Shown: one piece after another, positions 1 through 6,990 of the stretch | How positions within the stretch are numbered: position 1 is the stretch's first letter | How the letters are laid out: each line of letters starts with the position of its first letter | Assembly (NCBI GenBank): GCA_943326975.2 | Contig: CALPVI020000004.1 | Coordinates: 1 to 23,502 of the forward strand | Origin: Actinomyces viscosus | GTDB taxonomy: Bacteria; Bacteroidota; Bacteroidia; Flavobacteriales_D; Crocinitomicaceae | Direction of reading: 5' to 3' | DNA: 23,502 nucleotides | The notes under the pieces: model-generated | Databases searched by the model: none | The model's input: only the letters and a program-made list of their open reading frames with translations | What the model was told of the DNA's origin: nothing | Made by a program: the position numbers and the translations under genes

Positions 1-313
1 CAAATATTTCACCCATCGTTCCATAAGAATAGGCGTAAGCTGATCCCTCAACTGGAAGTACTGAAGAAAATTCGGCATAACATAAAGCTGCAAACAAACA
101 TCCTAATCCAGCAATAACAAATGCAATTGCTAACGCAGGACCTGCATTATTATGAGCTGCTACTCCAGTTAGAGTAAAAATACCACCGCCAATAATCGCA
201 CCTATACCTAACGATGTTAACCCCCAACGACCTAAAACTCTGTTTAAGGTACTTTTTTTCATTTCTGCTTCAAACAAGCTTATAGGCTTCTTACGCCATG
301 GACTTCCAGCCAT
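1..313 (-). CDS. APC-superfamily amino acid permease, N-terminal part only
   Basis: The gene starts with ATG at 313 and runs off the left edge, so only the first 104 residues are visible. After a basic cytoplasmic N-terminus comes the first membrane segment, with the glycine-rich signature GIGAIIGGGIFTLTG at about residues 36-50. This is the unwound TM1 substrate-binding element of the amino acid-polyamine-organocation (APC) family. A second membrane segment spans about residues 58-80, followed by the typical AEFSS and GSAYAYSYGTMGE stretch. The order and spacing fit the cationic amino acid transporter (CAT/YfnA-like) branch of inner-membrane transporters. It lies 42 bases downstream of the RmlD-like gene on the same strand and could be the last gene of that string. 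The substrate cannot be told from this fragment. Confidence 0.88.
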   Translation of the reverse strand, partial: MAGSPWRKKPISLFEAEMKKSTLNRVLGRWGLTSLGIGAIIGGGIFTLTGVAAHNNAGPALAIAFVIAGLGCLFAALCYAEFSSVLPVEGSAYAYSYGTMGEIF

Positions 314-355
314 TTTATTTTAAATTAAATTTTGTGTAAATATAAATTATTAAAA

Positions 356-1243
356 TTAGTTATTTAATAATCCAAGCGTTTCCTTAATGGTTCTTGGATT
401 ATAATTTAACTCAATTCTTGCTTTTTCAATATTGAAACCTGTCCTAGGAGGTCTTTTTGCTGCTTGATTCAATACGTTTGAATTTGTTATAGTAATACAA
501 TCTGTTGGTAATTGGAAATATTCCGCAACTATTTTAACAATTTCTAAAATAGAAAAAGTCTCAGGTCCTGAAATATGAAAAATTCCATTTTTAGCTCTCA
601 AAACTATTTCTACACAACCCCAAGCCAAATCATCAGCCCATGTTGGCGCCCTAAATTGGTCATCTATAACGCTTATAGGTTTTCCTTTTATAAGTGCCTC
701 TTTAGCCCATAAAATCAAATTACTTCTTGATAAATTGTTACCCTCACCATATACGATTATAGTTCTTACAATTGACCAATTTGTGTTTTCGCTCCTTAAC
801 AAAATATTTTCTGCATCTACTTTAGATTGGGCATATACACTTAACGGATTCACACTATCATTCTCAGAATAATTACCCTTTTCTCCATCGAAAACAAAGT
901 CGGTAGATAATAGTTGAAAATGGGAGTGAAATCTTTTTGATGCTTCAAATAAATTCTCAGTAGCTACAACATTTACTTTTTTACATTCGTCAATATTATC
1001 TTCACAATAGTCTACATTTGTAATTGCAGCAGTATGAATAACATGAGTCGGATAATAGAAATCAAATAAATTTGAAATTTCTATTGGATTAGTAATATCT
1101 AAACTTAAATACTTGTTATTTGGACAATCTTGATTTCGATTTTCACCTTTTGAAGTTGCAATGAAATTCAACCCTTTCTCAAGACATAATTTAACTATTT
1201 TCTGCCCTAATAAACCATTAGAACCTGTAATCAATATTCTCAT
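356..1243 (-). CDS. RmlD-like NAD(P)-dependent sugar reductase (extended SDR family)
   Basis: This 295-residue protein is an extended short-chain dehydrogenase/reductase. The Rossmann dinucleotide motif TGSNGLLG lies at residues 6-13. STDFVFDG is at about 113-120, and the catalytic Tyr and Lys are in YAQSK at about 137-141. The pattern STDFVFDG followed by NPLSVYAQSK is characteristic of the dTDP-4-dehydrorhamnose reductase (RmlD) substrate-binding family. The length also matches RmlD. No other rml gene is adjacent, so rhamnose synthesis is possible but not shown, and many RmlD-like proteins reduce other substrates. The ATG start is 1 base downstream of the stop of the potassium channel gene, so the two are probably co-transcribed. 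A dTDP-glucose 4,6-dehydratase, the enzyme two steps upstream in rhamnose synthesis, is encoded more than 11 kb away at 12679-13728. Confidence 0.85.
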   Translation of the reverse strand: MRILITGSNGLLGQKIVKLCLEKGLNFIATSKGENRNQDCPNNKYLSLDITNPIEISNLFDFYYPTHVIHTAAITNVDYCEDNIDECKKVNVVATENLFEASKRFHSHFQLLSTDFVFDGEKGNYSENDSVNPLSVYAQSKVDAENILLRSENTNWSIVRTIIVYGEGNNLSRSNLILWAKEALIKGKPISVIDDQFRAPTWADDLAWGCVEIVLRAKNGIFHISGPETFSILEIVKIVAEYFQLPTDCITITNSNVLNQAAKRPPRTGFNIEKARIELNYNPRTIKETLGLLNN

Positions 1244-1244
1244 A

Positions 1245-2261
1245 TTAATGATCTAAACCAAATAATTTATTTAACTTTTGAATTTGTAACGGATTACCCA
1301 AAACAAATAATTTAGAATGAGGAACTACTTCTATTTCATAATCAGGATTAATTAAATATTCACCATTTGGTGTTTTAAATCCAATTATTGTTACTCCTGT
1401 TAATCGTTTAGCTTCAAGTTGTCCAATCGTCTTATTTTTAAACTGATCTGGTAATTCACTAAAAGCAATTGATTCAATATTAGCTCCATTATATCCTTGT
1501 ACCCTAATAATATCCAAAAACTCCATGACATCAGGATTTGAAATCAATGAAGCCATATGTGAACCGCCTACTGCATCAGGTGAAATAACGTTATGAGCAC
1601 CTGCTCTTTTCAATTTTTGTTTCGTAGATTCACTTGTTGATCTAGATACTATAAATAATTTAGAATTTAATTCGGAACCAGAGAGTACAACATACAAATT
1701 ATCAGCATCTTTGGGTAAACAACAAATCATTGCTTTTGCTTTTTCAATACCAGCCTTTATTAAATTATCATCAATCGTAGAGTCACCTTTTAAAAATAAA
1801 TAACCTGGTTTATCCTCATATTCTTTAATAACTTCTTCATTATTCTCAATGACAACGAATTTAGTTCCATGTGCACATAAATCCAAAGCAACCTGGATAC
1901 CAACACGACCAAAACCGCAGATAATAACATGATTGTTTAATTTCTCAAATTCTTTCATTAACTTATATTCTTTTAAATATTTTCGATATTTACCTCCGAC
2001 TAAATAAGCAGTAATTGAAGTAACTGCGTAAGCAAATGTACCGAAACTTGTAATAATTAAAAATGCTGTAAATAACTTTCCTTGCATTGACAATTCACCA
2101 ACTTCCCTAAAGCCAACAGTTGAAATGGTAATAATTGTCATATAAAATGAATCAACCAAATTCCAATTTTGAATAAACATATATCCAGTTGTACCAATTG
2201 TTAAAACAAGAAGTAACAAAAAAATAAAAAAGAATATGTTTGAAAATTTAATTGATTTCAT
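1245..2261 (-). CDS. Two-TM potassium channel with RCK (TrkA-N/TrkA-C) domain
   Basis: This 338-residue inner-membrane protein has one pore module and one cytoplasmic regulatory module. TM1 is at about residues 9-30. The pore helix and filter TISTVGFREVG are at 45-55, and TM2 is at about 62-88. The RCK N-lobe starts near 110 with the nucleotide-binding motif GFGRVG at 116-121. A TrkA-C-like domain fills about 255-335. The arrangement resembles MthK-type channels, in which a ring of RCK domains gates a tetrameric pore after ligand binding. The filter is unusual. TVG is conserved, but the usual Tyr-Gly-Asp is Phe-Arg-Glu, so potassium selectivity is inferred from the family and not proven. The gene sits 6 bases after the PspC gene and 1 base before the RmlD-like gene, which suggests a shared transcript. 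The ligand is unknown. Confidence 0.87.
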   Translation of the reverse strand: MKSIKFSNIFFFIFLLLLVLTIGTTGYMFIQNWNLVDSFYMTIITISTVGFREVGELSMQGKLFTAFLIITSFGTFAYAVTSITAYLVGGKYRKYLKEYKLMKEFEKLNNHVIICGFGRVGIQVALDLCAHGTKFVVIENNEEVIKEYEDKPGYLFLKGDSTIDDNLIKAGIEKAKAMICCLPKDADNLYVVLSGSELNSKLFIVSRSTSESTKQKLKRAGAHNVISPDAVGGSHMASLISNPDVMEFLDIIRVQGYNGANIESIAFSELPDQFKNKTIGQLEAKRLTGVTIIGFKTPNGEYLINPDYEIEVVPHSKLFVLGNPLQIQKLNKLFGLDH

Positions 2262-2267
2262 ATGTAA

Positions 2268-2504
2268 TTATAATTCCCAAATTGATGTTCTGCGTTTCTT
2301 TTGAAATTTAAAATAATGTTTATGCTCTAGTATCCAAGCCATAGACAAATAAATAAATAAAGGAGATCCTAAAGCAATAAAAGATGCATATATAAAACCA
2401 ATACGAACCTTTGATGTTCTAATGCCTAATTTTCTAGCCCACCATTCACAGACTCCATATGACCTCATTTCAAAGAAAAATAAAACTTTCTGAATGACTC
2501 TCAT
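2268..2504 (-). CDS. Small PspC-domain membrane protein
   Basis: This 78-residue protein carries a PspC-like module. Residues about 17-40 (GVCEWWARKLGIRTSKVRIG) match the conserved amphipathic start of the domain. They are followed by one hydrophobic segment at about 37-60 and a basic C-terminal tail. In enterobacteria PspC is an inner-membrane sensor of the phage-shock envelope stress response. In Bacteroidota many stand-alone short PspC proteins exist and their partners are not established. No pspA-like gene is visible here. The gene starts 1 base after the stop of the DUF2851 gene (which ends at 2506) and is 6 bases upstream of the channel gene, so it is almost certainly in the same operon. 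Function beyond membrane location is unknown. Confidence 0.8.
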   Translation of the reverse strand: MRVIQKVLFFFEMRSYGVCEWWARKLGIRTSKVRIGFIYASFIALGSPLFIYLSMAWILEHKHYFKFQKKRRTSIWEL

Positions 2505-2505
2505 T

Positions 2506-3678
2506 TCACTTATTTAAAATTTTACAACCAACATCACAATGTAAGCATTTTCTAAAGGTACAAAATTGATTATAAATTTCCAATAATGCTTGAGAATCAT
2601 AGGAATTTATGACTTTAACTCCTAACTCAGACCACTTTTTGATAATTCGATTGTTTTCGGGTTTTAAACTCGAAAGTAAAGAAATTGCTTTTTCTTTCAA
2701 CTCATCTTTTTCTGAGACACTTCCATACCACCAAATAAATGGCACAAAACAATTTATTATAATTAGATCTTTAAATGATTTTACAAGTTTGTTACTATCT
2801 AAAGATGATTCTAATAGATTGTAAAAATAATCTAACAATTCAATTTCATTAAAATATAGAAATATTGTTTCAAAATTGAATTTTGAAACAATATCTGCAA
2901 ATTGTAAAATTCGTTTTTCAGGAAAACTTGATGGCCTTAATCCCTTTCGTTTCCATAAATGAATTGGTATTTCCTCTATGTTATACTTGATTTTAATAAA
3001 TTCCCAGTCACCTGATGATTCCATACCTGAAACACCTTTAATTAAGTTAGCCAATTTAATTTTAGCTGATTCTTTTTTTAAAATCTGAATTGGAATCCTT
3101 GTTGGTATTTCTTCAAATGTTTCAGCATTTACCTTGTTTCCAAAAGCTCTCGCCAACAATATGAATAAGTTTTGTGCCGGATCTATATGATAGCTTAAGG
3201 ATTTCACTTTACGATCTAACCTATTAATCAATACTCTTGATTTCATAGACTCTAAATAGATCCCATCTATTTCCTGTATTGATTTAGCACAATTGAAAAA
3301 TTGATGGCTATATTTAAAATAATCAGAAATACTTGCTTCGTTAATAATATCAACTAATTGTAGTGTTGGAAGTTTTACCCCATTGATATATACATCTTTA
3401 TCGAACTTTAATACTACATGTAAAATAACATTTTCAAAGGATTTGTCATTTTGATGATTATGTAAATACCAATCTGATGATTTAACATGAATTTCAATGT
3501 TTCCAAACCATCTAACTCCTTCAATTTCAATTTCTGCATTTATAAAATCTGGGCCGCTTTCAAATTCATTATATTCGCCAAATTTGATAATACTTAAATT
3601 TTCGCCAGTAATTAATTTTAAATTTAGACAAGGAATCTTTTTCTTCTTCCACAAATAATGTAAAATTTCTTCTTTCAT
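2506..3678 (-). CDS. DUF2851 family protein
   Basis: This 390-residue protein matches the DUF2851 family, which is widespread in Bacteroidota and has no assigned biochemical role. Recognisable family segments are the N-terminal MKEEILHYLWKKK, then GPDFINAEI at about 42-50 and GNIEIHVKSSDW at about 59-70. No signal peptide or membrane segment is visible, so it is probably cytoplasmic. The last 20 residues contain a compact cysteine cluster (C-x5-C-x2-C-x3-C within CTFRKCLHCDVGCK), which could bind a metal or an Fe-S cluster; that is inference. It begins the DUF2851-PspC-channel-RmlD-permease string. Its ATG lies about 100 bases downstream of the PorE-like gene and past that gene's terminator, so it probably has its own promoter in 3679-3730. 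Confidence 0.87.
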   Translation of the reverse strand: MKEEILHYLWKKKKIPCLNLKLITGENLSIIKFGEYNEFESGPDFINAEIEIEGVRWFGNIEIHVKSSDWYLHNHQNDKSFENVILHVVLKFDKDVYINGVKLPTLQLVDIINEASISDYFKYSHQFFNCAKSIQEIDGIYLESMKSRVLINRLDRKVKSLSYHIDPAQNLFILLARAFGNKVNAETFEEIPTRIPIQILKKESAKIKLANLIKGVSGMESSGDWEFIKIKYNIEEIPIHLWKRKGLRPSSFPEKRILQFADIVSKFNFETIFLYFNEIELLDYFYNLLESSLDSNKLVKSFKDLIIINCFVPFIWWYGSVSEKDELKEKAISLLSSLKPENNRIIKKWSELGVKVINSYDSQALLEIYNQFCTFRKCLHCDVGCKILNK

Positions 3679-3730
3679 AAGTTTAGGTTTAAATTGATTT
3701 ACTTATGAAGTTAAAAAATATCTCTAAAAC

Positions 3731-3755
3731 AAAAAAGACTTTCTTTCGAAAGTCT
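3731..3755 (-). terminator. Intrinsic terminator after the PorE-like lipoprotein gene
   Basis: Bases 3736-3743 (AGACTTTC) pair perfectly with 3748-3755 (GAAAGTCT) around a 4-base loop. On the minus strand the hairpin is followed directly by a T run (complement of the A run at 3731-3736). It lies about 27 bases beyond the stop codon of the lipoprotein gene at 3782. Orientation and T tract fit a rho-independent terminator for that minus-strand gene and separate it from the DUF2851 string. Confidence 0.8.
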
Positions 3756-3781
3756 ATTAAAATTGAAATAAATATTTATTG

Positions 3782-5824
3782 TTATTTTGGAATATAGTCT
3801 AATGTAATTACTCTTCCTTCAGTCCTTCTGTTTAACTGATGTAAATTTTCAAACATTAATTTATCCTTTTCTTTGAATTGATTAATGTAAGTTTCATTTA
3901 AAACTATTTTCTCACCTGTTTCAGGGTTAACAAATGTTGCAGGCTCTTTTTCTCCTTTACCTATGGCTTTTAATCTATTTGGGTCAACCCCTTTTTCTTC
4001 AACTAAATATCTCACACACTCTTTCGCACGATTATCAGATAATATTTGATTTGCTTCATCTTTACCTCTAGCATCTGTATGAGAACTTAATTCTAATACC
4101 ATCCCAGGATATTCATTCAATAAATCAAATACAAAATTTAAAGAATCTTTAGAATTAATCGTAGAGTCAACCAACAAAGTAAATTGACCATAAGGATATC
4201 TAACTTCAGGTAAACGAATTGGTTTTATAGGAAGTAAACCCATTTCTAAAACAAAATTTTGATTATCAGATAAACCTAAAGTAGTTAATTGAGCACCTTT
4301 CTTATCCTCGTAAAAATTATCTTTATTAATTGAAACTTTATATGAAACATTTGGTTTTACAATTCTTTCTCCAGTAGGTTTTTTATCCCAAAAAACAGAA
4401 CCATCAGCATCAGTAACACCTTCAAAAGTAGAACCATCTGAACCTTTTACTAATACTTTTACACCTTGTATTTTTGAAGACTTATTTCCAACCTCGCTAA
4501 CTATAACCGTTAAATCAAATAAATTATCTGGTAAGTCGTAAGAATAAATATCCGGTTGGTTACCGTTTTGACTTTTTCTATCGGATGTAAAATATCCTTT
4601 TTTGTCATTTAATTCTATCAATCCGTAGTCATCATTTTCTGAATTAATTGGAGTTCCTAAATTTTTAGGATTTTCCCATTTATAATCAGTTCCAACTTTC
4701 TTTGCTTTAAATATATCTAAACCACCGAAACCTACTATTCCATCAGAAGAAAATAGTAAGTCTCCATTTTTTGAAAATGTTGGAAATAATTCATTGCCCG
4801 AAGTATTAATTTCACCACCTAAGTTAATCGGTGGAGCCCATTTATCAGCTTTTTTATCATAAGTAGAAAACCATAAATCTCTTCCTCCAAAACCACCTGC
4901 CATGTCAGAAGCAAAAATTAAGTATTTCCCATCTTCAGAGACACAAGGATGACCTACAGAAACAGTGTCATCAGTTTTCAAAGGTAATTTTCTTGGTTCT
5001 CCCCATTCGTCTTTACCTTTTGTGTCTGCCATCCAAATATCACATCCTAAATTTTTCTTTTTTACATTTGGGCATCTTGTAAAAAACATTACTTTTTTTC
5101 TTGAATCAAAACAAACTGTACCTTCATTATCCTCGGTATTAATCCCCTCACCTAATGCAAGTTTTGGTTCACCCCAATTTCCTTTTGCATCTAATGTTGT
5201 AAACCATAAATCCATGTAAGATTGACAAGTTCTTGGATCTAATTCACTACTTACACCACCGGTTCTTGAAGAACTATAATATAATTTTGTATCTTTTGAA
5301 TCACCAAACATAGGAGCCATATCATACTCTTTTGTATTTATGATTGTTTGATTTTCTATTGAATGCTTTGTTTTTTCAGATTTCATTTCCGCATTCAATG
5401 TACAAGATTGAATACCTACATCCGCTCTATTATCATTAGGCTTTAACTTTTTATATTCTTCGAAATTCTTCAACGATTTATCAAACTGATTCATCATTTG
5501 AAGTACTTCTGCATTATAAAAATAAACTTCTGGATTTATTTGAGCATAATCTAGTAAAATTGATCTTTCATACCATTCATTTGCATCTTTAAAAGCAAGT
5601 GACAATCTGAAGCTTTCGGCAGTTTTATATGCCATCTCACCTTTTATTCTTTTTGCTTTTTCACCTTTAGATCCTAATTTTGTGTAGGCAACCTTAAAGT
5701 CACTTGCTCCTTCACAATATTGTTGGCCTTGATAAGCTGTTTCAGCTTTTAATAATTGCTTTTGAGAACATGCAGACAAAAGTAATCCAAATATTAAAAG
5801 TGAAAATGGAACTATTAATTTCAT
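3782..5824 (-). CDS. PorE-like outer-membrane lipoprotein: TPR, PD40 propeller, CRD, OmpA-like domain
   Basis: I take the ATG at 5822-5824 as the start, giving 680 residues. A TTG four codons upstream is also in frame, but the ATG leaves a clean lipoprotein signal peptide ending in LLSAC with the lipid-carrying Cys at 19. Next come TPR-like helices (about 25-145), then about five WD40-like PD40 strands (about 165-430; for example YYSSSRTGG, LIFASDMAGGFGGRDLW and LLFSSDGIVGFGGLDIF). A carboxypeptidase-regulatory-like domain follows (about 435-525). The OmpA C-terminal peptidoglycan-binding domain (about 545-680) carries HTDARG and NRAKECVRYL. This domain order is that of PorE, which links the type IX secretion machinery to peptidoglycan. 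Bacteroidota usually have several paralogues with this order, so it may be a paralogue. It stands alone, with a terminator downstream. Confidence 0.87.
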   Translation of the reverse strand: MKLIVPFSLLIFGLLLSACSQKQLLKAETAYQGQQYCEGASDFKVAYTKLGSKGEKAKRIKGEMAYKTAESFRLSLAFKDANEWYERSILLDYAQINPEVYFYNAEVLQMMNQFDKSLKNFEEYKKLKPNDNRADVGIQSCTLNAEMKSEKTKHSIENQTIINTKEYDMAPMFGDSKDTKLYYSSSRTGGVSSELDPRTCQSYMDLWFTTLDAKGNWGEPKLALGEGINTEDNEGTVCFDSRKKVMFFTRCPNVKKKNLGCDIWMADTKGKDEWGEPRKLPLKTDDTVSVGHPCVSEDGKYLIFASDMAGGFGGRDLWFSTYDKKADKWAPPINLGGEINTSGNELFPTFSKNGDLLFSSDGIVGFGGLDIFKAKKVGTDYKWENPKNLGTPINSENDDYGLIELNDKKGYFTSDRKSQNGNQPDIYSYDLPDNLFDLTVIVSEVGNKSSKIQGVKVLVKGSDGSTFEGVTDADGSVFWDKKPTGERIVKPNVSYKVSINKDNFYEDKKGAQLTTLGLSDNQNFVLEMGLLPIKPIRLPEVRYPYGQFTLLVDSTINSKDSLNFVFDLLNEYPGMVLELSSHTDARGKDEANQILSDNRAKECVRYLVEEKGVDPNRLKAIGKGEKEPATFVNPETGEKIVLNETYINQFKEKDKLMFENLHQLNRRTEGRVITLDYIPK

Positions 5825-5946
5825 AATTTTTAGCAACTTTTAAAAAAATATAACTGCGAAGAAAGCAATAATTTAGATAAATTCAAAATAGATTTTTATT
5901 TTCTAAGCCCTTTAAATTAATTATTTTAATTGAATTAGTTCATTTA

Positions 5947-6990
5947 CTATTCATTTTCTTTTGTATAACTTCTCCATTTATCTAAAATTTGAGAAAATCC
6001 TGGTACTAATTCTGAATCAAATTGCATAAAATCATTTGTAACTGGATGAGTTAAACCTAATGTTTTAGCATGTAAAGCTTGGCCGGGAATTAGTTCAAAA
6101 CAATTGTCTATAAACTTTTTATATTTTGTATTTGAGGTTCCTCTTACAATTCTATCTCCCCCATATTCATTGTCATTGAATAATGGATGACCTATTGATT
6201 TAAAATGTGCTCTAATCTGATGTGTTCTACCCGTTTCTAGTTTACATTCAACCAATGTAACTAAACCAAAACGTTCTAAAACTTTGTAATGAGTAACCGC
6301 ATGCTTACCAAAATCACCTTCTGGAAAAACATCCATTACTTTTCTATTTTTCAAAGACCTACCGATATGACCTGTAATCGTACCATCCTTTTCTACATCA
6401 CCCCATACTAAGGCATGATATCTTCTTTCAGTAGTTCTATCGTAAAATTGTTTCGCTAAATTAGTTAATGCAAACTCTGTTTTCGCAACCACCATTATAC
6501 CTGTCGTATTTTTATCCAAACGATGAACTAATCCTGGTCTGCCAAAATAATCTTGAATTCGGTGGGGTAAATTATCAAAATGAAAAACTAACGCATTTAC
6601 CAAAGTACCTGTATAATTTCCATAACCAGGATGAACAACCATATTTGATGGTTTATTTACAATTACAAAACTATCATCTTCATAAACAATATCAATAGGA
6701 ATGTCTTGGGCTATTAATTCGATTTCTCTTACAGGGTATGGCAAGACAATTGTTACCTCATCTTTTGGTTTAACTCTATAATTAGGTTTAACAACACTAC
6801 CATTTACTAAAACATTTCCATTTTTAGCTGCGACTTGAATTTTATTTCTTGAAGTATTTGGTAATCTATCTAATAAAAATTTATCTATTCGTAGAATCTC
6901 TTGGCCTAAATCTGCTTTGAAACGATAATGCTCAAATAATTCCTCTTCTTCATTTTCCGCACTATCTAAGGCATCTATTTCCTCTTGCAT
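5947..6990 (-). CDS. rluD: RluD-type 23S rRNA pseudouridine synthase
   Basis: This 347-residue cytoplasmic enzyme isomerises uridines in 23S rRNA (helix 69 in the E. coli RluD model). An acidic N-terminal extension of about 20 residues precedes an S4 RNA-binding domain (about 33-90). The catalytic domain follows, with VNKPSNMVVHPG (about 111-122) and the RluA/RluD-class motif HRLDKNTTG, whose Asp159 is the expected nucleophile. LETGRTHQIRAH, which is also typical, lies further on. The gene's ATG overlaps the TAA of the upstream T9SS-exported protein gene by one base (TAATG at 6988-6992), so translation of the two is probably coupled. Exact target positions are inferred from the family. RluC/RluA-type specificity cannot be fully excluded, but the S4 domain and motif favour RluD. 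Confidence 0.92.
   Translation of the reverse strand: MQEEIDALDSAENEEEELFEHYRFKADLGQEILRIDKFLLDRLPNTSRNKIQVAAKNGNVLVNGSVVKPNYRVKPKDEVTIVLPYPVREIELIAQDIPIDIVYEDDSFVIVNKPSNMVVHPGYGNYTGTLVNALVFHFDNLPHRIQDYFGRPGLVHRLDKNTTGIMVVAKTEFALTNLAKQFYDRTTERRYHALVWGDVEKDGTITGHIGRSLKNRKVMDVFPEGDFGKHAVTHYKVLERFGLVTLVECKLETGRTHQIRAHFKSIGHPLFNDNEYGGDRIVRGTSNTKYKKFIDNCFELIPGQALHAKTLGLTHPVTNDFMQFDSELVPGFSQILDKWRSYTKENE

Noticed and set aside
2609..2824. Plus-strand open frame inside the DUF2851 gene
   Set aside because: Fully antisense to a recognised conserved gene, with no recognisable protein features.
4965..5219. Plus-strand open frame inside the PorE-like gene
   Set aside because: Antisense to the propeller repeats; Ser/Phe/Pro-rich translation typical of a shadow frame.
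5825..5836. TTG start four codons upstream for the PorE-like lipoprotein
   Set aside because: The ATG at 5822-5824 gives a standard lipoprotein signal peptide and is the stronger start codon.
5837..5946. AT-rich partial inverted repeat after rluD as a terminator
   Set aside because: The possible stem near 5915-5940 has mismatches and only A/T pairs, so it is not separable from background.
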